Shown: one piece after another, positions 1 through 8,201 of the stretch
Numbering within the stretch: position 1 is the first letter of the stretch
Layout: every line of letters begins with the position of its first letter
Origin: Mycobacterium branderi
Lineage (GTDB): Bacteria; Actinomycetota; Actinomycetes; Mycobacteriales; Mycobacteriaceae
Length of the DNA: 64,000 bases
Assembly (NCBI RefSeq): GCF_010728725.1
Contig: NZ_AP022606.1
Location: 4,588,001-4,652,000 of the forward strand
Direction of reading: 5' to 3'
Notes under the pieces: generated by a model
Database searches by the model: none
Told to the model about the DNA's origin: nothing
What the model saw: only the letters and a program-made list of their open reading frames with translations
Translations under genes and position numbers: made by a program

Positions 1-520
1 CGCGGTCGAGGTGCGGCGCATGGACATCCGCACCGACGAGCTCCCACAAGGCGAATACGACCTCGTCCACGCGCGCCTCGTGCTCGAACACCTCGCCGAG
101 CGCCGGGAGATCATCGACCGCCTGGCGGCGTCGCTGCGCCCCGCCGGCTGGCTGGTGATCGAGGATTACGACTGGACTTGCTTCGGATTCGAAGACGCCG
201 ATCCGGGCTTCGAGCGGGTGACCGAGTCGGTGATGGCGTTCATGCAAAAGGCCGGCTTCGACCCGCGCTACGGCCGGCGCGTGGTCGCCGACATGGCCGC
301 CGCCGGGCTGGCCGACGTTCGCGGCGAGGGCCGCGCCCGCGTGATCGACTCCGACTCCCCCGGCTTCGACTTCTTCCGGCTGTCGTTCGAGAGTATCCGC
401 GACGCCGTCGTCGACGCCGGTTTGCTCCCGGCCGCCGACGCGGACGCGGCCGCCGCCCGCTTCGGCGAGCACACACGCTTGCTGACGCCGATGATGGTCG
501 CCGGAATCGGCCGCCGCTGA
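1..520 (+). CDS. Class I SAM-dependent methyltransferase, C-terminal part (5' truncated)
   Basis: The reading frame is open from the first bases, so the real start lies upstream and only about 170 C-terminal residues are present. The visible part has the second half of a Rossmann methyltransferase. An acidic strand followed by LVHARLVLEHL is the post-motif II region usual in class I enzymes, and a hydrophobic strand ending in VIEDYDW follows. The cofactor-binding glycine motif I is outside the window, and the substrate cannot be told. The gene ends 13 bases before the convergent hemerythrin gene. Confidence in the family is good; the specific function is unknown. Confidence 0.7.
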   Translation, partial: AVEVRRMDIRTDELPQGEYDLVHARLVLEHLAERREIIDRLAASLRPAGWLVIEDYDWTCFGFEDADPGFERVTESVMAFMQKAGFDPRYGRRVVADMAAAGLADVRGEGRARVIDSDSPGFDFFRLSFESIRDAVVDAGLLPAADADAAAARFGEHTRLLTPMMVAGIGRR

Positions 521-533
521 GCGGAATTCGGAA

Positions 534-1019
534 CTACAGCGCCCGCAGCAGCGACTTGCGGCCCTTGACCCGCAGCCGGTGCGCGGTGGATTCGCGCAGC
601 TCCTCGATACGGGCGGCCATCTTGTCTCCCAGCTCGACGAGTTCGGCGTCGCTGATCTTCACCGACGGCGGCACCGGGATCATGTCGCGCTCTTCCTCGT
701 CGGCGTGCGCTTCCAAAACCGTTGCGAACGAATGCCATTCGTCTTCGTATGTCGGCGCGCTCGGCGGGGTGCGCAGCAGCACCGAGAGCTGGTCGATGAC
801 CTGCCGATGCTCGGCGTGCGCAATCGCGATCAACGTGCTGGCCGCGGCCAACGCCGGGTAGTAGATGTCGTCCTCGATGCGGAAGTGGATGTCGAGTTCC
901 ACGAGCAGATCGTCGAGATAGTCCTGGCGCTCCGGCGCGGTCGCCGGTGTCGAGTAGATCTTCTTGACCAGCCCCTTGAGCGTCTTGTGGTGGTCCTGCA
1001 ACACGGTGTAGGCGTTCAC
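534..1019 (-). CDS. Hemerythrin HHE domain protein
   Basis: A 161-aa cytosolic protein of the hemerythrin HHE cation-binding family, which binds a di-iron centre and serves in oxygen, NO or iron handling. Seen in sequence: an early HH pair (LQDHHKTL), the HFRIEDDIYYP helix, an HAEH pair and the EAHADEEERDMIP helix, which together give the expected His/Glu ligand set. The GTG start at 1019 overlaps the stop of the upstream Rieske gene (GTGA), so the two are translationally coupled. A longer open frame continues upstream but only reads across the Rieske gene in another frame, so it was not used. The partner gene suggests a role in redox or oxygen sensing at the membrane; that role is inference. 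Confidence 0.85.
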   Translation of the reverse strand: MNAYTVLQDHHKTLKGLVKKIYSTPATAPERQDYLDDLLVELDIHFRIEDDIYYPALAAASTLIAIAHAEHRQVIDQLSVLLRTPPSAPTYEDEWHSFATVLEAHADEEERDMIPVPPSVKISDAELVELGDKMAARIEELRESTAHRLRVKGRKSLLRAL

Positions 1020-1951
1020 TCGGCGACTCCGTTTCGCAACTCGATCATCCCGTCGTTGATTCGTGTCTGGTAGCGCGGCAACGGCGCCGCCGAGGGGCCT
1101 CGCAGCACCTCTCCGGAGCACACGTCGAACCGCGAGCCATGCCACGGGCACACCAGCCGGCCGCGGTCGACCCAGCCGTCGGCCATCGGGGCGGCAAGGT
1201 GCGGGCAGAACTCGCCGAACGCCGCGATGTCTCCGTTGCTGCCGGTCCGGCACAGCACCAGACCCACCCCGTCGACCTCGACGCGCTGCGGCTTGCCGTT
1301 CTTCAGCGACTCCACCGGCAACACCGGCGTCCAGTCCGCGGTGCGCAGCCGCCGGCCGGACTGGTCGATGCCGATCCCGGAGTCGAACACCAATGCGCCG
1401 CCCATGTAGCTGCTGCCGGCGGTGACGGCGTAACCGACCGCGCTGATCACGATGCCCCGCCCGTGCCGGCCGCGACGCCGCTGCAGCCACGACGCGATAT
1501 ACAGGCCCGTCGCCAGCAGGTTCAGCAGGCCGTGCACCGCGCCGATGCGCCGGTCCTCCTCGTGGGTGTGCTGCCAGTCCGCGACACCGGTGACCGCCGA
1601 ACCCAGGTTGGCCAGAATCCCCAGCCCCAGCGCACGGGAGGCGAACCGGGACGCGTCGATGAGTTCCGATTTGGGTCGGCCCGGCAGCAGGCTGAGCGCG
1701 TCCAGCCCCACCGTCGTGCCGATCGCGCCGCTGGTCAGCGACGCCAGCGGCGGGTGAACCGGATGCCCGAGCCAAACGCCGTTCAGCGCGTTGGAAACTC
1801 GGTCGCGCGCCCCGCCCAGCGCGTTGAAGGCATAGCTGAGCAGGTGCTCGAACCGGTAGCTGGGCCGATCCAGCCACTCCTGACGCCCGATGAAGGACAG
1901 CAGCCGCGCCCCCCGCTTCTGCAACCGACTTTCGGGAGTGGTCTCGACCAC
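1016..1951 (-). CDS. Membrane DUF2231 domain fused to a Rieske [2Fe-2S] domain
   Basis: About 311 aa. The N-terminal two thirds is hydrophobic and matches the DUF2231 membrane module (LGHPVHPPLASL motif, several transmembrane segments). The C-terminal third is a Rieske ferredoxin domain with CPH at about residue 248 and CPWHGSRF about 17 residues later, giving the Cys-X-His and Cys-X2-His ligands. The protein should place an iron-sulfur cluster at the membrane for electron transfer; its partner is probably the overlapping hemerythrin. I chose the GTG at 1951 because GAGGAAGG lies about 10 nt upstream. A GTG at 2002 in the same frame has no visible Shine-Dalgarno sequence. Confidence 0.8.
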   Translation of the reverse strand: MVETTPESRLQKRGARLLSFIGRQEWLDRPSYRFEHLLSYAFNALGGARDRVSNALNGVWLGHPVHPPLASLTSGAIGTTVGLDALSLLPGRPKSELIDASRFASRALGLGILANLGSAVTGVADWQHTHEEDRRIGAVHGLLNLLATGLYIASWLQRRRGRHGRGIVISAVGYAVTAGSSYMGGALVFDSGIGIDQSGRRLRTADWTPVLPVESLKNGKPQRVEVDGVGLVLCRTGSNGDIAAFGEFCPHLAAPMADGWVDRGRLVCPWHGSRFDVCSGEVLRGPSAAPLPRYQTRINDGMIELRNGVAE

Positions 1952-2210
1952 GACATTCAGTCCTTCCTCAAGTGCGGAGACATACGGGCATAATGCACGC
2001 ACGTTCTAACAAAACCCCAAGTAAACCGCTCACACCATACGCATATGCGGTGCAGCGCCGTGACCAAGGTACCGGAATCGGCCGGCGCAGCGCCATCGGG
2101 GTGACGGTTCCGCAGCGAACTCACAGGAGCTGTTAACTCGACGGAAGTCCTTGGGGCAGAAGGCATTTCATCAACGGTAACGCAACCGCCATACCGCTCG
2201 GAGCAGTTGT

Positions 2211-2243
2211 TCTGTATAGTGGAGTAGCTCTCTGCATAGCAGA
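2211..2243. promoter_or_regulatory. Candidate operator upstream of the dioxygenase operon
   Basis: Two copies of TCTGYATAG lie at 2211-2219 and 2231-2239, exactly 20 bp (two helical turns) apart. The second is the left part of a perfect inverted repeat TCTGC-ATA-GCAGA (2231-2243). They sit 16-48 bp before the dioxygenase start, where a regulator such as the IclR protein encoded at 5900-6667 would be expected to bind. The repeat is seen; the link to IclR is inference. The rest of the roughly 300-base gap (1952-2258) shows no gene. Confidence 0.4.
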
Positions 2244-2258
2244 CCACGTGAGGATGCC

Positions 2259-3587
2259 ATGACTCGACACCGCAGCATCTTCGACGACGTCCGGCGCGGG
2301 TTGATCCCCGCGCACATCTACAACGACAGAGCAATCTTCGAGCTCGAAAAGGAACGCCTGTTCAACAGGGCGTGGATGTTCGTGGCCCACGAGTCGGAGA
2401 TCCCGCAGGACGGCGACTACGTGGTGCGCCGTGTACTGGCCGACTCGTTCATCATCACCCGTGATTCGCAGGGCGCCCTGCACGCTCTGTTCAATATGTG
2501 CCTGCACCGCGGCATGCAGGTGTGCCGCGCGGAAATGGGCAACGCGTCGAACTTTCGCTGCCCGTACCACGGCTGGACCTACCGCAACGACGGACGGCTC
2601 ACCGGGCTGCCGTTCCACCGGGAAGCCTACGGCGGCGAGGACGGCTTCCGGAAAAACGGCCAAACACTCTTGCCCGCACCGAATCTGGCAACCTACAACG
2701 GCCTGATCTTCATCAGCATGGATCCTCACGCCGAGCCGCTCGAGGACTACCTTGGCGACTTCCGGTTCTACCTGGACTACTACACCAAGCAGAGCAAGCA
2801 CGGCCTGGAAGTACGCGGGCCGCAACGCTGGCGGATCAAAGCCAACTGGAAGATCGGCGCGGAGAATTTCGCCGGCGACATGTACCACACCCCGCACACC
2901 CACACGTCGATCGTGGAGATCGGGCTCTTTCGCGAACCCAAGGCGCAAAAGCGCAAGGACGGCGCCACTTACTGGGCCGGCCGGGGCGGCGGCACCACCT
3001 ACAAACTGCCGCCGGGTGGTTTCGACGACCGCATGCGCTACGTCGGCTACCCCGACGCCATGATCGAGCGGGTCAAGGAAGTCTGGTCACCGCGCCACCG
3101 TCAGGTCGTCGGCGAGGACGGCTTCATGATCTCGGCCGCGTCGTGCTTTCCCAACCTGAGCTTCGTGCACAACTGGCCGAAAGTGCAGGAAGGCCAAAAC
3201 GTGTTGCCGTTCATCTCGATTCGGCTCTGGCAGCCGATCAGCGAAAACGAGACCGAGGTGTGCTCGTGGTTCGCGGTGGACTCCGCGGCGCCGCCCGAAT
3301 ACAAGGCGGACTCGTACAAGGCGTACCTGATGTGCTTCGGCTCGACAGGCATGTTCGAACAGGACGACGTGGAGAACTGGGTGTCGTTGACCACCACCGC
3401 CGGAGGCTCGATGGCCCGCCGGCTGCTACTCAACAGCCGGATGGGCCTGCTCGGCGACGACCGCCCCGTCGTCGATACCCTGCCCGTCGCGGCATTTCAC
3501 GGACCCGGACGTGCCCAGGTGGGCTACAACGAAAACAACCAGCGCGAACTGCTCAAGCTGTGGGCCGATTATCTGGAGAGGGCATGA
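2259..3587 (+). CDS. Aromatic-ring-hydroxylating dioxygenase, alpha subunit (Rieske non-heme iron)
   Basis: 442 aa, the usual length for alpha subunits of Rieske oxygenases that cis-dihydroxylate aromatic rings. The Rieske centre is visible: CLHRG near residue 81 and CPYHGW near 101. The mononuclear iron site follows in the catalytic domain (GDMYHTPHTH, about residues 209-218, with the two facial-triad histidines). The gene starts at ATG 2259 behind GTGAGG and leads a five-gene operon with 4-nt overlaps. No dedicated ferredoxin or reductase gene is nearby, so electrons must come from elsewhere. The substrate is not decided by sequence. The downstream decarboxylase-type gene suggests an aromatic acid whose diol product is decarboxylated, as in phthalate or cumate pathways. 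Confidence 0.9.
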   Translation: MTRHRSIFDDVRRGLIPAHIYNDRAIFELEKERLFNRAWMFVAHESEIPQDGDYVVRRVLADSFIITRDSQGALHALFNMCLHRGMQVCRAEMGNASNFRCPYHGWTYRNDGRLTGLPFHREAYGGEDGFRKNGQTLLPAPNLATYNGLIFISMDPHAEPLEDYLGDFRFYLDYYTKQSKHGLEVRGPQRWRIKANWKIGAENFAGDMYHTPHTHTSIVEIGLFREPKAQKRKDGATYWAGRGGGTTYKLPPGGFDDRMRYVGYPDAMIERVKEVWSPRHRQVVGEDGFMISAASCFPNLSFVHNWPKVQEGQNVLPFISIRLWQPISENETEVCSWFAVDSAAPPEYKADSYKAYLMCFGSTGMFEQDDVENWVSLTTTAGGSMARRLLLNSRMGLLGDDRPVVDTLPVAAFHGPGRAQVGYNENNQRELLKLWADYLERA

Positions 3588-4099
3588 AACCCCTGCCGTT
3601 CAACGACAATCGGCACCTGGCGGCCCACCAGTTTCTGGTCGACGAGGCCTATCTGCTCGACGCCCAGCAGTACGAGGCGTGGCTGGACATCCTGACCGAC
3701 GACATCCACTACCTGATGCCGGTACGCGTCACCACCGCACTGGGCGCCGGCTTCGACACCTCCCCGGGGATGGCGCACTTCGACGAGAACAAGTACTCGC
3801 TGTCGCGGCGGGTCGCCCGGTTCCGCACCGAGCATGCCTGGACCGAAGACCCGCCGTCGCGGCTGCGGCACTACATCACCAATGTGCGCACCTTCGCCTG
3901 CGAGGATGATGCCCATGTGGTGGTGGAATCCGCAGAGCTGCTCTTCCGCAGCCGCGGCGACGTCAACGAGCCCGCGCTGGTGTCGTGTGGTCGCCGCGAC
4001 GTGCTGCGTAACGAAGGCGGCGAATGGAAACTCGCGCGCCGCACCATCACGCTCGACGAATCGGTGTTGCGGATGCAGAACCTGGCGGTGTTCCTGTGA
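3584..4099 (+). CDS. Aromatic-ring-hydroxylating dioxygenase, beta subunit
   Basis: 171 aa, typical of the small subunit (SnoaL/NTF2-like cone fold) that supports the alpha-subunit trimer. Seen: an N-terminal helix with QFLVDEAYLLDAQQYEAWL, then DDIHYLMPVRVT, a DENKYSL loop and the conserved RTEHAWTEDPPSRLRHYITN block characteristic of this family. The ATG overlaps the alpha-subunit stop (ATGA). It has no cofactor of its own, and its role is structural and in substrate specificity. The next gene overlaps its stop by GTGA. Confidence 0.9.
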   Translation: MKPLPFNDNRHLAAHQFLVDEAYLLDAQQYEAWLDILTDDIHYLMPVRVTTALGAGFDTSPGMAHFDENKYSLSRRVARFRTEHAWTEDPPSRLRHYITNVRTFACEDDAHVVVESAELLFRSRGDVNEPALVSCGRRDVLRNEGGEWKLARRTITLDESVLRMQNLAVFL

Positions 4100-4308
4100 A
4101 CGATGAACCACTCACCATCGCCAACGAATTCACCGAAGTCCACGTGCGCCGAGTCGAGACCCGCAACGGGGCGCGGCTGCTGATCACCGCACCGAAATCG
4201 GGCCGGTCGATCAGCCTGGACGCCCTCGAGCTGGAGGCGCTGACCCGCCAGAACCCCCGCACACTGGAGGCAATGGTGGGCAATACCGACGGGCCGCTGC
4301 TCCCATGA
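4096..4308 (+). CDS. Small operon protein of unknown function in the dioxygenase cluster
   Basis: A 70-aa protein with a GTG start overlapping the beta-subunit stop (GTGA) and its own stop overlapping the SDR start (ATGA), so it is firmly embedded in the operon. It has no cysteines and therefore is not a ferredoxin. It reads as a small beta-strand protein (FTEVHVRRVETRNGARLLI) followed by a helix (LDALELEALTRQ). It could be an accessory or stabilising subunit of the dioxygenase or dehydrogenase; nothing in the sequence settles this. Confidence 0.75.
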   Translation: MNDEPLTIANEFTEVHVRRVETRNGARLLITAPKSGRSISLDALELEALTRQNPRTLEAMVGNTDGPLLP

Positions 4309-5087
4309 CTGGCTGGCTCGACGGAAAACGCGCGCTGGTGGTCGGCGCCGGGTCCGGGATCGGCCGGGCCGTCGTCGACGCCTTCCGCTCCGAGGGCGCC
4401 AAAGTCGCGGTACTGGAACGGGATCCCGGCAAGTGCGACGCGCTGCGCCAGCAGTGCCCCGACGTGCCGGTGGTCGACGGCGACGCGGTCGGCCGCGAGG
4501 CCAACGAGCGGGCGGTGGCCACTGCTGTGGAGTCGTTCGGCGGCCTGGACACACTGGTCAATTGCGTGGGAATCTTCGACTTCTACAAGGGAATCCGCGA
4601 CATCGAGGCCGACGACGTCGAACCCGCATTCGACGAAATGTTCCGCACCAACGTGCTGAGCCATCTGCAATCGGTGAAGGCGGCGCTGCCGGCGCTGCAA
4701 GCCGGGGATGGCTCGTCGATCGTGCTGGCGGAATCGGCCTCCTCGTTCTATCCCGGCCGCGGCGGGGTGCTGTACGTGGCGTCGAAATTCGCGGTGCGCG
4801 GACTGGTGACCACGCTCGCACACGAGCTGGCGCCGCGGATCCGGGTCAACGGCGTGGCACCGGGCGGCACGTTGAACACCGATCTGCGCGGCCTGAAAAG
4901 CCTTGGTCTGCAAGATGTCCGCCTCGACGACACACCAGATCGCGAGCGTGACCTTGCCGCGCGCACGCCGTTGCACGTCGCGCTCACCGGTCACGACCAT
5001 GCATGGAGCTTCGTGTTCCTCGCCTCCGACCGGTCGCGCGGGATCACCGGCGACACCGTCCATCCCGACGGCGGGTTCGGGCTATGA
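4305..5087 (+). CDS. SDR dehydrogenase, likely cis-dihydrodiol dehydrogenase
   Basis: 260 aa, classical short-chain dehydrogenase/reductase. The nucleotide-binding GAGSGIG motif is at residues 14-20, the Ser of AESAS and the YVASK pair form the catalytic triad, and the C-terminal GITGDTVHPDGG is typical. Position after dioxygenase alpha and beta points to NAD-dependent oxidation of the cis-dihydrodiol to a catechol-type product (HcaB/BphB/PhtB-like role). The ATG start overlaps the previous stop by 4 nt. The fold is certain; the substrate is inferred from context. Confidence 0.85.
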   Translation: MTGWLDGKRALVVGAGSGIGRAVVDAFRSEGAKVAVLERDPGKCDALRQQCPDVPVVDGDAVGREANERAVATAVESFGGLDTLVNCVGIFDFYKGIRDIEADDVEPAFDEMFRTNVLSHLQSVKAALPALQAGDGSSIVLAESASSFYPGRGGVLYVASKFAVRGLVTTLAHELAPRIRVNGVAPGGTLNTDLRGLKSLGLQDVRLDDTPDRERDLAARTPLHVALTGHDHAWSFVFLASDRSRGITGDTVHPDGGFGL

Positions 5088-5827
5088 GCCTCGACGAACA
5101 GCGCGCCCTGGTGGCGTTGGCATGCCGGGTCGCCGCTGCGCGCAGACTTGTCGACGGCATCCTCGGTCACCTGTCCCTGCGAGTCGACGACGAACGGCTG
5201 CTGATCCGTTGCCGCAGCGACACCGACACCGGGGTAGCGTTCACCCGGCCCGCCGACATCCGGCTCATCCGCTTCGACGGAAGCGCCGGTGCCGCAGGCG
5301 AACTCGACGGCTACCGGGTTCCCAATGAACTGCCGATCCACGCCGAAACCCTGCTCGCCAACCCCGAATACCGGGCGGTCGCGCATCTGCACCCGCCCGC
5401 CGTCGTCGCCGCCGACCTGACCGGCATCACCATCCGGCCGATCTACGGCGCCTACGACATTCCCGGTGCCTGGCTGGCCCGCGGCGGCGTGCCGGTCTAC
5501 GAACGTGCGGTGCTGATCCGAAACAGCCGACTGGGCAAGGAAATGGTGGCCGCCATGCGCGGCCGCCCCGTGGTGATCCTCCGTGGCCACGGGATCACCA
5601 GTGCCGCAGCCAGTGTGCAGCAGGCGGTGTTGCAGGCCATCAGCGTCGACGCGCTGGCCCGGATGGCTTTGACGATCGTTTCCGCCGACGGCGCCCTGCG
5701 CGACATCGCCGACCGGGACTGGGACGACCTCCCCGACTTGGGGTCCGGCTTCACAGAGGCCGCATGGCGCCATGAAGTTGCCCGCGTTCAACCGCCCGGC
5801 GACGATGCAGAGCGCGTAGCGCGATGA
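5084..5827 (+). CDS. Class II aldolase/adducin family protein, likely aromatic acid decarboxylase
   Basis: 247 aa with the class II aldolase fold. Seen: a GHLSLR early motif, an HAE metal ligand at NELPIHAETL, the HLHPP metal-binding pair and a later LRGHGI histidine. In actinobacterial phthalate and related pathways a protein of this family decarboxylates the dihydroxy-aromatic acid made by the dioxygenase and dehydrogenase, and the operon order fits that. The ATG overlaps the SDR stop. The last residues and stop codon lie inside the first copy of the 56-bp tandem repeat, so the C-terminal tail (QPPGDDAERVAR) is repeat-encoded and may not be ancestral. Confidence 0.8.
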   Translation: MSLDEQRALVALACRVAAARRLVDGILGHLSLRVDDERLLIRCRSDTDTGVAFTRPADIRLIRFDGSAGAAGELDGYRVPNELPIHAETLLANPEYRAVAHLHPPAVVAADLTGITIRPIYGAYDIPGAWLARGGVPVYERAVLIRNSRLGKEMVAAMRGRPVVILRGHGITSAAASVQQAVLQAISVDALARMALTIVSADGALRDIADRDWDDLPDLGSGFTEAAWRHEVARVQPPGDDAERVAR

Positions 5828-5906
5828 GGAGGAGCCGGGCAATTCAACCGCCCGGCGACGATGCAGAGCGCGTAGCGCGATGAGGAGAAGCCGGGCAATT
5901 CAACCG
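5787..5906. repeat. MIRU-like tandem repeat, 56-bp unit, about 2.1 copies
   Basis: Copies start at 5787 and 5843 and a partial third starts at 5899, so the period is exactly 56 bp. The copies differ at one visible base (GAGGAGGAG versus GAGGAGAAG). Each contains GACGATGCAGAGCGCG and ATGAGGAG, strings that strongly recall mycobacterial interspersed repetitive units, plus flanking CCCGGC/GCCGGG arms able to pair. The array sits between convergent genes. It supplies the stop of the aldolase gene and the stop of the IclR gene falls in the partial copy. Copy number could vary between strains. Confidence 0.8.
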
Positions 5907-6667
5907 AGCCGATCGCCAATCTCCTTGGCGGCCTCCATAAGTGCGGCAGCCACCGACGAATACTGCGACTTGGGTAGCCGCTGCTGCGGTGCCGCGGCAT
6001 TGAGCGCCAGCCGCAGTCCCGGCGCCCGGGCCGGTATCACCACCGCCACCGACGCGACGCCCTCCTCGCTTTCCTCGCGGTTGACGGCGTAACCCTGCTC
6101 GCGGACCCGGAACAGCTCGGCCTCCAACGCGGTGCGGGTCCCGATCGATCGCGGCGTGATGCGCTCCAGGTTCTCCTCGGGCAGCAGCTGGTGCAATTCC
6201 GGTTGCGGCAGCTGCGCCAGCATCACCTTGCCCGTCGACGTGCAATGCGCGGGCATGGTGCGACCCAACCGGGACGCCACCCGCACCGCAGTAGGACCCT
6301 CCACCGCGGCGATGAACCGGACGGCGGCACCGTCGAGCATCCCGACATGCACTGTCTCACGCAGCCGTTCGCTCAAGCCGCGCATGACCGGCGTCGCGGT
6401 ACCGGCAATGTCGATGCGGCCGAAGATCGCGAACGCCACCCCCGTCAGCGCGGGCCCGGGCAGATACGCCTTCGACACCGGGTCTTGGCGCACAAACCCG
6501 CGGTAGGCCAACATCGCCAGCAGCCGGTGCGCGGTCGACGACGCCACTCCCAGATATCGGGTCGCCTCGCTCAACCGGATCGAGGGTTGTTCGCCCAACA
6601 GCAGCAACAGCTTCAGCGCCTTGTCGACCGACTCGATCGGGTACTGCGGCGCATCCGGTTTCTGCAT
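5900..6667 (-). CDS. IclR family transcriptional regulator
   Basis: 255 aa with an N-terminal winged helix-turn-helix (about residues 12-65; SEATRYLGVASSTAHRLL recognition region) and a C-terminal IclR effector domain (ARAPGLRLALNAAAP near the end). It is convergent with the dioxygenase operon and is the likely local regulator, responding to the aromatic substrate or an intermediate. The ATG at 6667 has no strong Shine-Dalgarno sequence. Its stop is in the edge of the MIRU-like array. Confidence 0.88.
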   Translation of the reverse strand: MQKPDAPQYPIESVDKALKLLLLLGEQPSIRLSEATRYLGVASSTAHRLLAMLAYRGFVRQDPVSKAYLPGPALTGVAFAIFGRIDIAGTATPVMRGLSERLRETVHVGMLDGAAVRFIAAVEGPTAVRVASRLGRTMPAHCTSTGKVMLAQLPQPELHQLLPEENLERITPRSIGTRTALEAELFRVREQGYAVNREESEEGVASVAVVIPARAPGLRLALNAAAPQQRLPKSQYSSVAAALMEAAKEIGDRLG

Positions 6668-6699
6668 GTCAGAGACGGTACCTGCCGTAGCTTACGAAG

Positions 6700-7350
6700 A
6701 TGGCCGCGAAATTCTGGGCAGCCGGCGTCGCACTGTTACTAGCGGCCTGCACGACGTTGGTGCCCGGACATCCGACGACGGTGCCGGGTCCACCGCCCGC
6801 ACCCCACAAGCCGATGCCGTCGGCGCGTGACCTGCTGTTGCACGACGGCGACCGCACGCCGATGGGTCCCGCGACGGCCGCGTCACGCGATGACGAGCTC
6901 TTCACCGGCGCGCGCCCGCCGGAATGCGCGGCGGCCTTGGCGTTCAAGGACTCTCCGCTGTTACCCGTCAACGCCTCCGATCACGCCGACTCGTCATACC
7001 GCGTCGGCAGCTCGGCGTTGTACGCCGAGTCGGTCGACGTGTACGGCAGACCGTTGGACCCGCATGACGTGGTGTGGAACAGCTTCAGTGCGGTGTCCGC
7101 CTGCAGCGGCGAAGCCGTCGGCGTGACAGCCGCCGGTGACTCCGCACCGATGCGCCTGCGCAGGTTCGCCGTGGCCGACGACGGCGTGCTGGTCTGGGCG
7201 ATGAACGCGCCGGGACGCACCTGCGATTACGGCCTCGCGGTGGTGCCCCGGGCGGCTCTGCTGATGACGGCGTGCGACATCGAGAGCGGAATCGACATCG
7301 ACGACTGGGCGTCCACGCGCCGCCAGCAGCTGTTGTCCCGGGTCGCCTGA
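6700..7350 (+). CDS. Putative lipoprotein with a PknH-type sensor-like domain
   Basis: 216 aa. The N-terminus is a lipoprotein signal (hydrophobic run ending LLAAC at residue 17), followed by a proline-rich linker. The mature part (PECAAALAF, VWNSFSAVSACSGEAVGV, CDYGLAV, TACDIESG) has paired cysteines and resembles the extracellular sensor domain shared by PknH and the mycobacterial Lpp proteins. It would be anchored outside the plasma membrane. It is divergent from the IclR gene by 32 bases. The sensor-domain assignment is by resemblance only. Confidence 0.7.
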   Translation: MAAKFWAAGVALLLAACTTLVPGHPTTVPGPPPAPHKPMPSARDLLLHDGDRTPMGPATAASRDDELFTGARPPECAAALAFKDSPLLPVNASDHADSSYRVGSSALYAESVDVYGRPLDPHDVVWNSFSAVSACSGEAVGVTAAGDSAPMRLRRFAVADDGVLVWAMNAPGRTCDYGLAVVPRAALLMTACDIESGIDIDDWASTRRQQLLSRVA

Positions 7351-7387
7351 CTACCATCGGTCGGGTGGTAACCGAAGCGACGCGCAT

Positions 7388-8044
7388 ATGAGTGTCGACG
7401 CCCTGCTGCAGTCGATCCCGCCGCTGACGGTGTACCTGATCGTCGCCGGCGTGGTCGGGATTGAGAGCCTGGGGATCCCACTGCCCGGCGAAATCGTTCT
7501 GGTCACCGCGGCGCTGCTGTCGTCACGCCATGAGCTGGCGGTCAACCCGCTCGGCGTGGGCGCGGCCGGCGTGATCGGCGCAGCGGTCGGTGACTCGATC
7601 GGCTACACGATCGGCCGACGGTTCGGCATGCCCCTGTTTGATTGGCTGGGCCGCCGGTTTCCGCGGCACTTCGGTCCTGGGCACGTCGGTCTCGCCGAGC
7701 GGATATTCAACCGATGGGGCTCGCATGCCGTGTTTTTCGGCCGATTCATCGCGCTGTTGCGGATCTTCGCGGGGCCGCTGGCCGGCGCGCTGAAAATGCC
7801 GTACCCGCGGTTCCTGCTCGCCAACGTTTCCGGTGCGGTGTGCTGGGCGGGCGGCACCACGGCGGTGATCTACTACGCGGGTATCGCGGCCGAACGCTGG
7901 CTCGAGCGATTTTCCTGGGTTGCGCTGGTGGTCGCCCTGGTGGGCGGCACGACTGCCGCGATCCTGCTTCGAAAACGCACCGCCCGGGCGATCGCCGAAT
8001 TCGAGGCCGAGCACAGTGAGGAATCGGACCCGACCTCCGCCTGA
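7388..8044 (+). CDS. dedA: DedA family membrane protein
   Basis: 218 aa integral membrane protein of the DedA/SNARE-associated family, which includes undecaprenyl-phosphate and phospholipid translocases. Seen: the family's membrane-embedded signature (GIESLGIPLPGEIVLVTAAL), GDSIGYTIGRRFG, and FFGRFIALLRIFAGPLAG with the conserved arginines. The C-terminus is charged and cytosolic. This corresponds to M. tuberculosis Rv2637, whose neighbour Rv2638 also follows here. Confidence 0.88.
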   Translation: MSVDALLQSIPPLTVYLIVAGVVGIESLGIPLPGEIVLVTAALLSSRHELAVNPLGVGAAGVIGAAVGDSIGYTIGRRFGMPLFDWLGRRFPRHFGPGHVGLAERIFNRWGSHAVFFGRFIALLRIFAGPLAGALKMPYPRFLLANVSGAVCWAGGTTAVIYYAGIAAERWLERFSWVALVVALVGGTTAAILLRKRTARAIAEFEAEHSEESDPTSA

Positions 8045-8083
8045 ACAGCTGCCCGCTTAGCTCAATTCTTAAGAAACTGGCCA

Positions 8084-8115
8084 TGGACAGGGCCATTGAA
8101 CTGGTGTTATATAAA
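8084..8115 (+). promoter_or_regulatory. Candidate sigma-A-like promoter for the STAS gene
   Basis: TGGACA at 8084-8089 is followed 18 bases later by the AT-rich block TATATAAA (8108-8115), an unusual run in this GC-rich DNA. It would leave a leader of about 85 nt before the STAS start. This is a visual match only. Confidence 0.3.
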
Positions 8116-8201
8116 TGTGATCCAAATAGTGCGACGTCTGTCTTCAGGCACGTAGGGCGGGCATCCTTCGCGGCGCGCAGCGCCGATCAAAGGAGTTCAC
8201 C

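Noticed and set aside
4096..4308. Dedicated ferredoxin for the dioxygenase
   Set aside because: The 70-aa protein contains no cysteine, so it cannot bind an iron-sulfur cluster.
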